Below the pieces are notes generated by a model. It was not told where the DNA came from and ran no database searches. It worked only from the letters and a program-made list of their open reading frames with translations. 64,000 nt of DNA from Stigmatella ashevillena (GTDB taxonomy: Bacteria > Myxococcota > Myxococcia > Myxococcales > Myxococcaceae): NCBI RefSeq assembly GCF_028368975.1, contig NZ_JAQNDM010000001.1, positions 248,001 through 312,000 of the forward strand, read 5' to 3'. The position numbers and the translations under genes were made by a program. This document shows, piece after piece, positions 1 through 13,000 of this stretch. Within the stretch, counting starts at the first letter, position 1. Each line of letters starts with the position of its first letter.

Positions 1-3000
1 CCAGAGCACTGTGCAGAACTCTCCCTGTTCCCGCAGCCGGGAGGCCAAGGCATCGCCCAAGCCGTGACGGTCAGCGAGGAGCAACCACCGGCCAGGAGCG
101 GAGGCTCCCTCTTGCCGGGGAGCGTGCTTCTTTTCCGGCCAAGCCACCTCGTACACCCACTCGCGCAGCGCGTGGGGAGCCACATTCTCGAGGTCCGCCC
201 CTTCTGAGGGAGCCGCCCATGCGCCTCCATCCTCGAAGGCCGTGAGCGGTGTCAGGGCCCCCAACTTCGCGCGGTTGGCGCGCTTGAGGTACGGCCGGTT
301 GGCGAAGTCATCCTTCTGGATGATGATCAGGGCATAGCTCATCAGCCCCTTCTCGAGCGCCTTGCCGAAGTTGCGCATGGCATCGAAGTTCCGCCGCACC
401 AACTCGGTGAGCCCGAAGCGCTTGGAAACGATGTCGAGGTGGCCATCGAACCCGGGGTCCTCCAGGAAGTGCGAGGCCTCCAGACTGATATCGACACTCT
501 CCACCACACGCAGATTGTGCCGGGACAACAGCTCCGCCCACTCCTCGGCGTTGACGTTGTACGAGGCGGTCTCCTGGACGTTGATCGCCGACACGCTGTT
601 GGCGATGAAGTCCGCGAGGAGCAGGAACCCACCGTTCTGCAGATTCCGCGAGATGTTCGAGAACAACGCCACCTTGTCGGCGATGTGGGTGACAACCTCG
701 AACCCGAAGATCAGATCATAGCGGTCTGGGAACTCATCCTTGGCGCTGTCCCGCGCGAAGACGCGGATGCGGTCCTGGAGCCCGCGCGCGTGGATTCGCT
801 CCGCATCGATGGCGGCCTGCTCGGAGGAGATGGTGTAGCCGTGCAGGGTGAGGTGCGGGTGCTTCTTTCCGAGAGAGATCAGGTCGGAGGCATACCCGCA
901 CCCGAAGTCGAGCACCTTTTGCACCGAGGACCAATCGACGCCCCGGAACAGCACCGAGCGCAACCCTCGCTGAGCGTTGAGCAGCGCCTCGGTATGCTCC
1001 TCGCGCTCCGAGAGGCCATACACGCTCATGATCCAAGAGAAGCCTGGGATCTGCTGCCGCAGGATACCGAAGGTCAGGTAGACCTCATCCGGCTTGATCA
1101 CCCGCTCACGCTCCACGGAGTCATCGTAGAAGCGCGAGGGGGTTCCATCGGCATGATCGGGGTGTGCCGCATCCGCTTCCAGGGCGCGTTCGCGCGCAGC
1201 TGGCCGTGAACGCTCCGAGTGACTGACGGTGGGACGGAAGTCCGCCGCCCGCTTCAAGTCCACCCAGAACCGCGAGCGCTGCCAGGGGTAGGCCGGCAAG
1301 GGAATGCTCTGGCGGGACTCGGGATAATGCGCCCGCCAGTCGATCGGGTGACCCGCGGTGTGCAGGGCGCCGAGCGCTTGCAGCATCACCTCCACCTCAG
1401 CCTCGTCACGCCGCAAGGACGGCAGCACGATGCCCGCCTGCTGGGCGGCACGGGCGGTCCGCTCGACGGACTGCAACAAGATGGGATGAGGGCTCAGCTC
1501 CAGGAAGACGTGGTGCTGGTTGGAAAGGAGCTGCTCGATGACAGGCGAGAACAGGACAGGCTCGCGGAGATTGCGCTGCCAATAGGCGGCATCCCAGTCT
1601 GTGCCATCCGTCGGCTTGCCGGTGACCGTGGAGTACACGGGCACGCTCGCCGCCTTGGGGCGAAGCTCCTTGAGCAAGGCTCGCAGTTCGGCGAGCAGAG
1701 GCTCCACCTGGGGAGAATGCGAGGCGACGTCGACCTTGACGTTGCGGCAGAAGATGTTCTGCCGCTGCAGGTTGGCCATCACCTCTTGCAAGGCCTGAGG
1801 CTCACCTGCCAGCACCGTGGACGTTGGGCTGTTGCTGGCCGCGATGGAGAGACGATCCTCGTAGCCCTTCAACTCGGTCCGCGCCTGGGCGAGGGAGATC
1901 TCCGCGAGCGCCATCGTGCCCTGGCCGCGAACTCGCCGGAGCAGCGCGCTCCGGAGACAAATGACCCTCGCGGCATCCTCCAGGCTGAGCACACCGGCGA
2001 CATAGGCGGCGGCCACCTCCCCCATGCTGTGTCCCACCACGGCATCAGGCTCGATGCCCCAGGAGCGCCATTGCGCGGCAAGCGCCACCGAGACGGCGAA
2101 CAGCACCGGCTGCAACACATCGATGTCCGCCATCCGGGACGAGGACTCATCCGCGGCCAGCTGCTCTAGAAGAGACCAGTCGACATGGGCCCGGAAGGCC
2201 CGATCACATTCCTCGAGGGCCTTGCGGAAAACCGGTGAGGCACGGAGGAGTTCACGGCCCATGTGGGGCCACTGGGAACCCTGTCCGGAGAACACGAACA
2301 CCACCTTCGGCCTGCGAAGGGAGGCTTCACGGTACGAAAACGCGGGGCGAGGCTCGCCTTTGAGGAAAGCACCCAGGTGATCCACGAGTGCTTCTCGCGT
2401 GCTCCCGGCCACGGCCAGACGGTGCTCGTAGTGGCTGCGGCGGGTGCTGGCCGTGTAGCAGATGTCATCGAGCCGAAGGTTCGCGCCTGCTCCGCCATCG
2501 GCCAGAAAGGCCTGATAGGAGCGGGCAAGCTCTTGCAGCGCCGGTTCACTGCGCGCCGACAACGGCAGGAGATAGGCCGAGCGTGCCGCGGGAGGTTCCG
2601 CGGCGCGCCGCTGGGCTTGCTCCGGCGGCGCTTCTTCGACGATGAGGTGTGCGTTGATACCACTCAGGCCAAAAGAACTGACGCCCGCAACACGCTGTCC
2701 GGAGCCACCGGCCCAAGACTGCAACTGAGTGGGAATCGCGATGGGCAGCTGATTCCAGGGAATGGCCGGGGTGGGCTTTGTCAGGTGGAGATGGGGCGGA
2801 ATCTCGCGGTGCTGAAGCATCAGCACCACCTTGATCAAGCCCGCGATTCCAGCCGCCGCCTCCAAGTGCCCGACGTTGGTCTTGACGGAACCGATGGTGA
2901 GCGGCTGGGCCTGGGGACGCCCTTCCTCGAAGACCCGCTGCAATGCCCGGATCTCGATGGGATCGCCCAGGGGCGTGGCCGTCCCGTGGGCCTCGACGTA

Positions 3001-4026
3001 GCTGACCTGGGAGGGCTCCACGCCCGCGCTGGCGAGTGCCCGGCGAATCACCGCCTCCTGAGCAGGGCCACTGGGGACCGTCAAGCCCCCGCTGGGTCCA
3101 TCGTGGTTCACCGCGCCCCCGCGAATCACGGCCAGCACCGGATCGCCATCGGCGATGGCATCCGAGAGCCGCTTGAGCACCACGACGCCACAGCCCTCTC
3201 CGCGGACATAGCCATCGGCGGCGGCGTCGAAGGTCTTGCAGCGCCCGTTGGGAGACTGCGAGCGGAGCCGGGACGACACGATGTGTCCATCTGGCGCCAG
3301 GATGACGTTCACCCCTCCCGCGATGGCCAGGTTGCACTCACGGGAGCGCAAGCTCTGGCAGGCCAGGTGGACCGACACGAGCGATGAAGAGCACGCGGTG
3401 TTGACCGCCATGCTGGGCCCCTGAGCGCCCAGGATGTAGGAAATGCGTCCAGCCATGAAGCTGGAGTCATTGCCGAGCGCCATATAGGCATCCAGCAGGG
3501 CCGGGTCCGCCTGCTTCATCTGGAGCTGGGCGTAGTCATTGAGCATGACCCCCACGAACACGCCGGTCAGGCTGTTCGCGAGCCGCTCCGGCACCAGCCC
3601 CGCATGGGCGAGCGCCTCCCAGGTCACCTCCAGCATCAGGCGATGCTGGGGATCCATGCTCGCCACTTCCCTGGGCGCGATGCCGTAGAAGCGGGCGTCG
3701 AGCTCGTCGAGCCGGACGTCCTTCAGGAACCCGCCCCAGCGGGTGTACATCTTCCCCAGGGCATCGGGATCCGGATCGTAATAGGCATCGAGATCCCACC
3801 GGTCGGGAGGAACCTCGACGATGGTGTCCCGGCCCTCGCGCAGAAGGTCCCAGAACGCCTTCGGATCATTTCCTCCGCCAGGGAACCGGCACGCCATCCC
3901 GACGATGGCCACGGGTTCTCTCTTCTCGCGCTCGCTTGCCTCGAGCTTGGCCTGCATCTTCTCCAGCGCCACCAACGCGCGCGCCAGGCGAGCACTGTGC
4001 TCGTGCTGTTCCACGGGGCTGCTCAT
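1..4026 (-). CDS. mtaE: Type I PKS module, KS-AT-MT..., partial (MtaE-like)
   Basis: The gene starts at ATG 4026 and stays open to the window edge, so 1,342 codons are seen and the reductive and carrier domains are missing. Residues 1-35 form a charged helix that looks like a docking segment for the MtaD C-terminus. The ketosynthase (about 38-465) has active-site Cys212 in TACSSS plus the two His motifs. The acyltransferase has Ser667 in GHSMG and a VASH motif, which suggests methylmalonyl-CoA. A SAM methyltransferase (about 960-1200) follows, with motif I LDFGCG near 1038. It lies 58 bp after mtaD with a weak AGAGG box. In the known myxothiazol pathway this module extends the chain after the bithiazole and a vinylogous unit, and its methyltransferase makes a methoxy group. 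The mta assignment rests on domain order and cluster context. Confidence 0.9.
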   Translation of the reverse strand, partial: MSSPVEQHEHSARLARALVALEKMQAKLEASEREKREPVAIVGMACRFPGGGNDPKAFWDLLREGRDTIVEVPPDRWDLDAYYDPDPDALGKMYTRWGGFLKDVRLDELDARFYGIAPREVASMDPQHRLMLEVTWEALAHAGLVPERLANSLTGVFVGVMLNDYAQLQMKQADPALLDAYMALGNDSSFMAGRISYILGAQGPSMAVNTACSSSLVSVHLACQSLRSRECNLAIAGGVNVILAPDGHIVSSRLRSQSPNGRCKTFDAAADGYVRGEGCGVVVLKRLSDAIADGDPVLAVIRGGAVNHDGPSGGLTVPSGPAQEAVIRRALASAGVEPSQVSYVEAHGTATPLGDPIEIRALQRVFEEGRPQAQPLTIGSVKTNVGHLEAAAGIAGLIKVVLMLQHREIPPHLHLTKPTPAIPWNQLPIAIPTQLQSWAGGSGQRVAGVSSFGLSGINAHLIVEEAPPEQAQRRAAEPPAARSAYLLPLSARSEPALQELARSYQAFLADGGAGANLRLDDICYTASTRRSHYEHRLAVAGSTREALVDHLGAFLKGEPRPAFSYREASLRRPKVVFVFSGQGSQWPHMGRELLRASPVFRKALEECDRAFRAHVDWSLLEQLAADESSSRMADIDVLQPVLFAVSVALAAQWRSWGIEPDAVVGHSMGEVAAAYVAGVLSLEDAARVICLRSALLRRVRGQGTMALAEISLAQARTELKGYEDRLSIAASNSPTSTVLAGEPQALQEVMANLQRQNIFCRNVKVDVASHSPQVEPLLAELRALLKELRPKAASVPVYSTVTGKPTDGTDWDAAYWQRNLREPVLFSPVIEQLLSNQHHVFLELSPHPILLQSVERTARAAQQAGIVLPSLRRDEAEVEVMLQALGALHTAGHPIDWRAHYPESRQSIPLPAYPWQRSRFWVDLKRAADFRPTVSHSERSRPAARERALEADAAHPDHADGTPSRFYDDSVERERVIKPDEVYLTFGILRQQIPGFSWIMSVYGLSEREEHTEALLNAQRGLRSVLFRGVDWSSVQKVLDFGCGYASDLISLGKKHPHLTLHGYTISSEQAAIDAERIHARGLQDRIRVFARDSAKDEFPDRYDLIFGFEVVTHIADKVALFSNISRNLQNGGFLLLADFIANSVSAINVQETASYNVNAEEWAELLSRHNLRVVESVDISLEASHFLEDPGFDGHLDIVSKRFGLTELVRRNFDAMRNFGKALEKGLMSYALIIIQKDDFANRPYLKRANRAKLGALTPLTAFEDGGAWAAPSEGADLENVAPHALREWVYEVAWPEKKHAPRQEGASAPGRWLLLADRHGLGDALASRLREQGEFCTVLW

Positions 4027-4084
4027 CGTGTCATGCCTCTCATGATTGATTTTGGGAGTGCGGCGGCATCCAAAACAGCGGGCG

Positions 4085-7000
4085 CTAGCCGTCTCCCATC
4101 AGCTTTTCGAGCAGCGCGAGCTTCTCGTCGAGGAGCGAGCCCAACTCGTTCTGCGGGAGTTGTTCGAGGGTCGCGAGAGCCTGAGCCGCAACCGCTTCAC
4201 CCTCCGGCGTCTGTCCGGGGGGTTGGTTCATGGGCTCCAACTTGAGGAACTCCGTCGCCAGATGGCCGGTGAGTGCCTCCACGGTCGGATGGTCGAAGAC
4301 CAGGGTGGAAGACAAGGGACGGTCCACGCCCAGGGTCGACTGGAACCGGTTCCGCAGTTCGACAGCCAGGAGCGAGTCCATGCCGACCTCGAACAACCTT
4401 TGATTGCCCGCGAGCGGCCGGGAGGGATCCAATCCCAGCACCTGGGTGACCTGGTGATAGACATACTCCAACAGGACGTCCTGCTGCCTGTTCCGCGTCA
4501 GCCCCTTCAAGCGCTCCAGCAACTTGGGCTGTCGGCTCTTGGCCGCGCCGCCCCTCGTCTCTTCCAGCAGTCTCGACAGGAACTTCGTCGTACCGGCCTC
4601 TCCGAACCGCTGGAAGTACTTGGCCCAATCGACAGGGAGTACCGCCACCTGCGCCTGTCCCGTTTCCAGGGCCCACCCCAGCAGCTCCAACCCCTGGGCT
4701 GGCTCAATCCAGTCGACCCAGCGCCGTTGCTCCGAGCCCACGAAGGAGGCCGCCATGCCGCCGCCACTCCAAGGACCCCAGTTGATGCTCACCGCCTTGA
4801 GTCCCAACGCCCGCCGGTGATGGGCGAGCGAATCCAGGAAGGCGTTCGCGGCGGCATAGTTGCCCTGGCCTGCGGCACCCAACAGCGCGGACGAGGACGA
4901 GAACAGCACGAAGAAGTCCAGATCCATCTCCTTCGTCTGCTGGTGCAGATTCCAGCTGCCCTGCAGCTTGGGCGCGAGCACTCGCTTGAAGCGAGGCCAG
5001 TCCTGCTGCTGCAACATGCTGTCTTCCACCACACCGGCCATGTGCATCACGCCCCGCAGCGGAGGTCCGCTCTGGGCGATGGCGGCGAGCACCCGTGCCA
5101 CGTCTCCGGGCTGGGAGACATCGCCCTGCTCCAGCCGGATCTGAGCCCCGGCTTGCCGCAGCGTCTTCAGCGCTTCCTGCGCTGCGCTGCCCGCCTCTTT
5201 TCGCCCCATCACGACGAGGTGACGTGCCCCCCGCTCCACCATCCACCGCGCGACATGAAGGCCCAGGGCGCCCAATCCGCCCGTGAGCAGGTAGCTCACA
5301 TCGTCCCGCAGGCGGGTGGACGAAGGCTGCGTGTTCGGAGCAGCACAGCGAGCCAGACGCGAGACATAGCGCCGTCCGTCCCGGAAGGCGACCTGCTCTC
5401 CGTCCGGATCGAGGAGGAACTCTTCCATCAAGAGGGACACGTCACTGGTGCGTGAGCCTTCGTCGAGGTCCAGGAGGGCAACCGAGAGTTCTGGATGCTC
5501 GATGCCGAGGGTGCGCCCAAGGCCCCACAGTGCCGAGTGTGTCAGCGAGGGAGGCTGTGTCTCGTGCCCCGTGCGCTGGGTGCCGCGCGTCATGATCCAA
5601 AGCCGCGGTGACACTTCGAGACGGCTCTTTCCGAGAGCCTGGGCAAGGTTCAGCACACTTCGACAACCCCGTTCCTGCGCCGCCTCCAATGACATCCCTT
5701 CGTCGAGTCCCCACAGGTGGAGGATCCCGCGACAGGGCAGATTGGCCGGTCCTTGAGCCTCTACGAGCAGGCGCTCGAAGTCCTCCACGCGTGCCGGGTC
5801 GAGGGTAAACGTCCGATCCCCCCGAGCCTCATAGGCCGACCCAGGACGCACCACCACGCAACGTGCCCCGTGCGATTGCAGGGCCTCTGCCAACTGGGTG
5901 CCAATACCGGCCGAATCGGCAAGCACCCACCAGGTGCCCTCCAGCACCGCGTCTTCCAGAATGCCGCTGCGCGGACGCGGCTCCCAGCTCACGTCATAGG
6001 TCCACTCGCGCCCCGTCTGGATTGACCGCTGCAACGCAGCACGGCTCACCTGCCGGAACTGCAATCCCTCGATCTCGGCGCACACCGCGCCATCGACATC
6101 CAGGAGGCGCACACTTCCGGTCAACGTCTTCTCGGATGCGCCCTCCTGAGGCTGAATCGAGACGTGACTCCAGCAAGCCCTGCCTGGGGTCTGCCAGATC
6201 TGGAATCTCTTCAGTCCTACAGGCAGATAGAGCACATCCTCCGATGCCTGAGCCCCCTCCTCCAGCCGCGTTGCGCCACAGACCTGAAGGCATGCATCGA
6301 GCAACGCTGGATGAATGGACGCAAGAGCCGCTTCCGAGTCCAGCTCCTCCGGGAGCTGAATCCAGCCCAGCGCTTCACCACGGCCAACTTGGAGCCGCTC
6401 AATCCCTCGGAAGGTGGCTCCGTAGGTGATGCCCCGGGCCTCGAAACTCTCATAGAGCGCATTGACCGGAACGGTCTGGGCACACCATGACAGCAACCCT
6501 TCGAGAGACAACGGCTTCGGCGGAGAAGCACCCTTCTGCGATTTGCGGATCGTCCCTGACGTATGAAGCATCCAGGACGTCTCACGCTGCGGCTCGGCAG
6601 GGCCGCCCTGTGTGCTGAAGAGCTGGAAGGCGAACTCGCCTTCTCCTCGCGGCGTGAGAACGAGCTGCAGCGCTCGCTCCGCCTCGTCCTGCAAGACGAG
6701 CGCTTCTTGGATGAGCAAACCTTCCACGGTGTGGCACCCGGCACCGAAGAGCTCTGCAGCGGCAGCCTGGGCCAGCTCCATGTAGACAGTGGCAGGCAGC
6801 ACCACCGCGCCATTCACCCGGTGATCATCGATGAACGGCAGTGCACCGGTGCTCACGAAGGACTCGAACACCGTCTCCTTGAGGGTGGGTGACGACACGC
6901 GGCGTCCCAGCAAGCGACGGGTACCCGTGCTGGCTCCAGCGCTCGCGGCGGACCTGCGGCTGCGTTCGATCCAATAGCGCTCGCGCTGGAAGGGATAGGT

Positions 7001-10000
7001 CGGCAGCGCCACCTTCGCACGCGGGTAGTCCTGGTCGAACCCCGCCCAGTCCACTCCCACTCCCTTCACGTACAGCTTCGCCACGCTCCCCAACATCTGC
7101 TGCCACTCGTTGCTCCCCTGCTTCAACGAGCCCACCCACTCCGCCTCCCCCTTCGGCAGGCTCCTCTTCCCCACGTTCACCAACGTCGGCTTCGGCCCTA
7201 CCTCCACGAACACTCGGTTGCCTCGCTCGTACAACCCCTTCAGCCCTTCCCAGTACTTCACCGGCTCTCTCACGTGCCTCCGCCAGTACTCCGCCTGGCT
7301 TGCCTCCTCTCCCTTCGCCTCCCTCCCGCTCACGTTCGACACCAGCTCTATCTCTGGCCTCTTCCACTTCACCTTCTTCGCTTCCTTCTCGAACTCCTCC
7401 AGCATCGGCTCCATCAACGGCGAGTGGAACGCATGCGTCGTCTTCAGCTTCCGGCACTCCACTCCCTGCGCCTTCAGCTTCGACACCACCTGCTCCACCT
7501 CTCCCGCCCTCCCGGACACCACCGTCTCCTCGGGGCCGTTCACCGCTGCCACCGACACGCTCTTCGCGTACGGCGCCACCGCCTCCCTCACCTTCCCCTC
7601 CCCCGTCAGCACCGCCACCATCTCCCCGGCCTCCGGCAACTGCTGCATCAGCCGGCCTCGCGCCGCCACCAGCCTCAGCCCCTCCTCCTGCGTGCACATT
7701 CCCGCCACGCATGCCGCTACGTACTCCCCCAGGCTGTGCCCCATCACCGCTGCTGGCTTCACTCCCCAGCTCATCCACAACTGCGCCAGTGCGTACTCCA
7801 CTGCGAACAGCGCTGGCTGCGCCACGCTGCTCTGCTCCATCAGCTGCCCCTTGCTTCCGTACAGCACCTCCAGCAGTGACTCCTTCATCACCTCTTTCAG
7901 CACTTCGTCGCTCTTCTGCAGGCTCTCCCGGAACGTCGGCTGCGTCTCGTACAGCTCCCGGCCCATTCCCTCCTGCTGCCCTCCCTGTCCCGTGAACAGA
8001 AACACCACCTCCGCTTTGCCAGCGCTGGGTGCTTGTCCCGCCACGGCCTGACTCGCCTCACTCCCTTCAGCGAATAGGGCCAGGTGCTGACTCAACTGCC
8101 CAGCGGACTCCGCCACCAGCGCCAGCCGGTGAGTGAACTGGGCCCGGCCCACGTTCGCCGTGTGGCACATATCCGCCAGGTTCACGGAGCTGCTCGACGC
8201 CAGATACTGCGCGTACCGGCTCGCCAGGGCCTTCAACGCCACTTCACTGCGCGCAGACAGACTCAGGACATGCAGCGGACGCTCTCGGTCCGCCACCTGT
8301 CGTCCACGCTCGGGTGCCTCCTCCAGCACCACGTGCGCGTTCGTGCCACCAATGCCAAAGGAGCTCACTCCCGCCCGGCGGGGCAGTTCACCCTGTGGCC
8401 AGTCGGAGAGCTGGGTGTTGACGTAGAAGGAGCTGGCGCTGGATTCGAGCTGCGGGTTGGGCTGCTTGAAGTTCAGGCTCGGTGGCAAGCGCCGGTGCTG
8501 CAGGCTCAACACGGTCTTGATCAGCCCCGCGATGCCGGCCGCGACCTCCAGGTGTCCAACGTTCGTCTTCACCGAGCCGATGGGACAACGGACAGCCTCA
8601 CCTGTGCTGGAACCAAATACCTGCTGGAGCGCGGAGAGCTCGATCTGATCTCCCAGCGGTGTCCCGGTTCCGTGAGTCTCGATGTAGCCGAGAGTCGACG
8701 GGCTCACGCCGGCCGCAGCCAGGGCCGCGGAAATCACCGCGGCCTGACCATCCTGGCTGGGGGCCGTATAGCCAATCTTCAGCGAGCCATCGTTGTTGAT
8801 GGCCGAGCCCCGAATGACGGCCCTGATGTTGTCGCCGTCCGCCAGCGCGTCCGACAACCGCTTGAGGACCACCACCCCCGCGCCGCTTCCGAAAATGGTT
8901 CCCTGGGCGTTCGCATCGAACGCACGGCAGTGGCCATCCGGCGACAGAATCCCGCCTTGCTCAAAGAGGTATCCCGACTTTTGCGGCAACCGCACGGACA
9001 CGCCACCGGCCAGTGCCATGTCGCATTCCTGATTCACCAGCGCCTGGCACGCCAGGTGGACAGCCACGAGCGACGTGGAGCAAGCGGACTGCACGCTGAG
9101 GCTGGGGCCCTTCAGCCCAAGCTTGTAGGACACGTGGGTGGCCAGATAGTCCTTGTCGTTTCCGATCAAGGTTTGCAGATCCCTCACCGCCCCCTCCCGG
9201 CCCACCGACGGGCCGAGGTTGAACAGGAGGTAGTTGCTGATGATGGCGCCGGCGTAGACGCCCACCAGCTTGTCGAGCTTGCGCGGGTTGTAACCCGCAT
9301 CCTCGATCGCCTCCCAGACACACTCCATGAAGATGCGGTGCTGGGGATCGGTGATCCGCGCCTGCTTCGGCATGAAGCCAAACAGGTCCGCATCGAAGAA
9401 CTCGACATCTTCGAGGTGGGTACTCGCCCGGACGTAGTTGGGATCATTCAGCAGCGAAGGGTCATCCATCGACTGCCGCAGTTCCCGTTCCGTCAGGAAG
9501 GAGACCGACTCGACCCCATCGCGCAGGTTCCGCCAGAACTCCCCAAGGTTCTTCGCACCAGGAAACCTGCCAGACATCCCCACGATGGCAATCGGCTCCT
9601 GACGCCCCGTGGACTGCCGGACGGCTGCCTCACGAATCTTGGGAACAGCCGGCACACTCGAGGCCCGCGGAGCCGCTTCCTCACGGACAGTCCTCTCCCT
9701 CGGCGAAGGCTCATCCGCAGCCTTCGCCACCACCCCGGGGACCACAGGAGGCGAAGAGACGGGCGCGGAAGGAGCTACCGGCACACGCTGACTGTTGATG
9801 AACTCCGCCAGCGCGCTGACGGTGGTGTACCGGAACATCTGCGCAATCGGGATATCGGCCTTGAGCCGCTCCTTCATCTTGCGATGCATCTGCACGATGT
9901 GAACCGACGTGCCCCCCAGATCGAAGAAGTTGCGGTGCACATCCACGTCTTGCAGATGAAGCACCTCTTGAACGATGGCGGCCAGAGAGCGCTCCACATC

Positions 10001-13000
10001 CGTGCCCGGCGCTCGGGCCACGGAGGGCTTGATCTCCACCACCTCGACCGGCGCGTGAAGCGCGCTTCGATCCACCTTGCCATTGGACGTCAGCGGGAGG
10101 GACTCCAGCATGACGAACGAGGACGGAACCATGTACTCCGGCAGCTTCGATGCCAGGTAACGCTTCAACTCCTCAGGCAGCGAAGCGTCCACGGCCTTCG
10201 GGGCCTCCTTGGCCACCGCTGCGGAAACCCCTGCCCCACCTCCCAGGAAGCTGTGCAGGAGCACGTGGTGCTCATCCAACGCGAGCTGCGAGCGCAGGGG
10301 CTCGAAGTCCATCACTCCGATCGGGCACAGCCCCATCTTGTGGGAAGGGGCAGCACTCATCAGCAACTGGGCGATGTAGCCCGCCTCCAGCATGCAGAAG
10401 TCCCGAGCCATGCTCCCGTACAGAGGCTGGATTGCACTCAGCTTTCCGACAAGGAACACAGAGAACGCAGCGGCATCGAAGACCGGCCGGTTACGGGATG
10501 CGTGCTGGCTCCGGTCCATGGCCGCATCCGCGGTCAGCAGCACGAGCTCGTGACGCTTCGGATGGTAGTAGTAGGTCCCTCCCGCAAGCCCCTCCACACG
10601 CCCTGGCTTCACGTGCAGGTAGACCTGCACCGGATAGAGCCCACCGGCCGATGCGTACCGGTACTTGGGCATCATGGAGTCTTCGAGAGTGATCGGCATC
10701 AAATAGCTCAGCAACTCGCTGAGCCGCTCCAGAGAAACGGGCTCGGAAAGAAACGACTGAGCACTCTGCCGCTCCATGTACTTCTTGCGGAAAGCCTCAT
10801 CGAACTCCGGCTTCTTGAGCTGAACCTGTCCCCGGCTGCCTGCATCCGGGCGCAAGTTGTGGTGCTTCAGCTTGAACTCCAGGCGTTCCACGGGATCGGT
10901 GATCAACCCAGCGCTCTGACCACCGTCCAAGGAGCTGTACTCATCGACAAGCTTCGGAGCGGCCTCCAGGGAGAGCGTGTTCGCCGGAGGAGGACTCACC
11001 GAGGGAGGATTCGCCGTCGATTCACCCGGGACGACATACGCCACGAGGCGCCGGGTCCCTCCGGGCTTCCCAACGGCGTTGACCACCGAGGAGCGCACCG
11101 ATGGATGCGAGTCGAGCGCGGCTTCGATCTCACCGAGCTCGATGCGATAGCCCTGGATCTTGACCTGGAAGTCCTCCCGGCCGAGGAACTCGATGTTGCC
11201 ATCGGGCATGAAGCGGCCCAGGTCCCCCGTCGCGTATAGGCGCTCACCCGTCTTCGGATGAATGATGAAGCGTTCGGCGGTACGAACCGGATCACGGTAA
11301 TAGCCGAGCGAGAGGCCAATGCCGCCAATGTACATCTGGCCTGCAACCCAGTCCGGGCAGGGCTCCAGCGCCTCATCCAGCACGTAGAAGCGCTGATTCA
11401 CCATCGGCCGACCGTACGGAATGCTGCGCCAGCCAGGAGCCACATCGCCGATCCGGTACAGGATGGACCAGATGGAGGCCTCGGTCGCTCCACCGAGGCT
11501 GACCAGCTCGGCGTTCTTGGACAGAGCGCGGATGCGGCCGGGCAGCGTGACCGGAATCCAGTCACCGCTCATCAAGACCAGGCGCAGCGAGTCCGGCAAG
11601 CGAAGACCGCTTCCCTCGGAGAACTCGATGAGCATGTCCATCAACGCGGGGACCGAGTTCCAGATCGTCACCCCCGTCTTCTCCAGCAGCACCTGCCACC
11701 GTCCGGGATCTCGCGACGTGCCGGGCTCCGGCATCACGATGGCGCCGCCCGCGGCGAGGGCCCCGAAGATGTCGTACACCGACAGGTCGAAGCTGAGTGA
11801 CGAGAGCGCCAGCACCCGGTCCTGGGGACCCACCTGGAAGCGCTCATTCATGTCGAGGAGCGTGTTCACCGCTCCCCGGTGGTCGATCATCACGCCCTTG
11901 GGACGGCCCGTCGAGCCCGAGGTGTAGATGACGTAGGCCAGACCATTGCCCTGAACCGGCGACAAAGCACCCTTGGGCGCCTCGAGAAGCTCATCGCGAT
12001 CCACCGCGAGCCGACGGAGCCCCTCAGGCCAACGGAGCGATGTCTCCAGGGCAGATTGCGTGAGCACCACCTCGGCTCGCGCCTCCTCCAGCAAGCCGTG
12101 GAGCCGCTCAGACGGCAAGGAGGGAGACAACGGCAAGTAGGCGGCTCCGGCGCGAAGGATGGCGAGCGCGGCGACCACCTGCTCCACTCCCTTTTCGGCA
12201 ACGATCGCCACGAGCTGGCCTGGCTTGGCACCCTGTGCGGTGAGCCACGCTGCGATCCGGGCCGAACGACGCTCGAGGTCCCCATAGGAGAGAACCTGCT
12301 CACCCGAGATGACCGCGACAGCCTCTGGCTGACGCTCGGCCTGACGCAGGAAGAGCGATTCGATCCGCTCCGACGACACCGGCCGCTCGGTGGCGTTGTA
12401 CTCGGCACGGCTCGCCATCTGCGCGGGCAGAAGCGGCTGCATCGAGGGTGCATCCCATGCCGAGGCGTCGCTGGAGAGACGGCGCAAGAGCCGTCCATAG
12501 GTCTCGAAGACGGCTTCGATCAGACCTGCGGGAAAGAGGGCATCAACAGAGTCCCAGCTGTAATAGATGCCTCCATCCAGCTCGAAAACCTGGTGATCGA
12601 GCCACACCTGGGGCGTCTGAGAGATGACGTCGACAATCTTCACGCCCTCGGAAACGCTCAACGAGCGTCCCGTCTCCGAGATCAGGCTCGTGAACACATA
12701 GGGCATCGCGGTCCCGGCATCCCATCGGCCGAGGCGAATTGCTTCCCGCAGGACCTTCACACTCGAGACGGCCGAGTGCTCCAGGTCTTCCATCAACTGT
12801 CCCTGGAGCCGCCGCGCCCGGGCGGCAAAGGATTCGGGCTTCGAGCCATCCAGTTCGAGCAGGATTCCCGAGGTAAAGTCCCCGACGATCCTCTCCACAT
12901 CCTCGATCAGCGGCAGCCGGTTGAAGAGGGTCAGGTTGAGCGTGAGACGGTTGCTCCGGCTGAAGGCGCGAAGCGTTTCACCATAGGCGGCGCACAAGGC

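Noticed and set aside
6889-8051. Ser/Pro-rich plus-strand ORFs opposite the mtaD AT
   Set aside because: They arise from the purine bias of the coding strand and have no domain; the bias itself is reported as a finding.
8084-11239. 1,051-codon plus-strand ORF opposite mtaD
   Set aside because: It is the antisense shadow of PCP, KS and A/Ox coding sequence, without any known motif.
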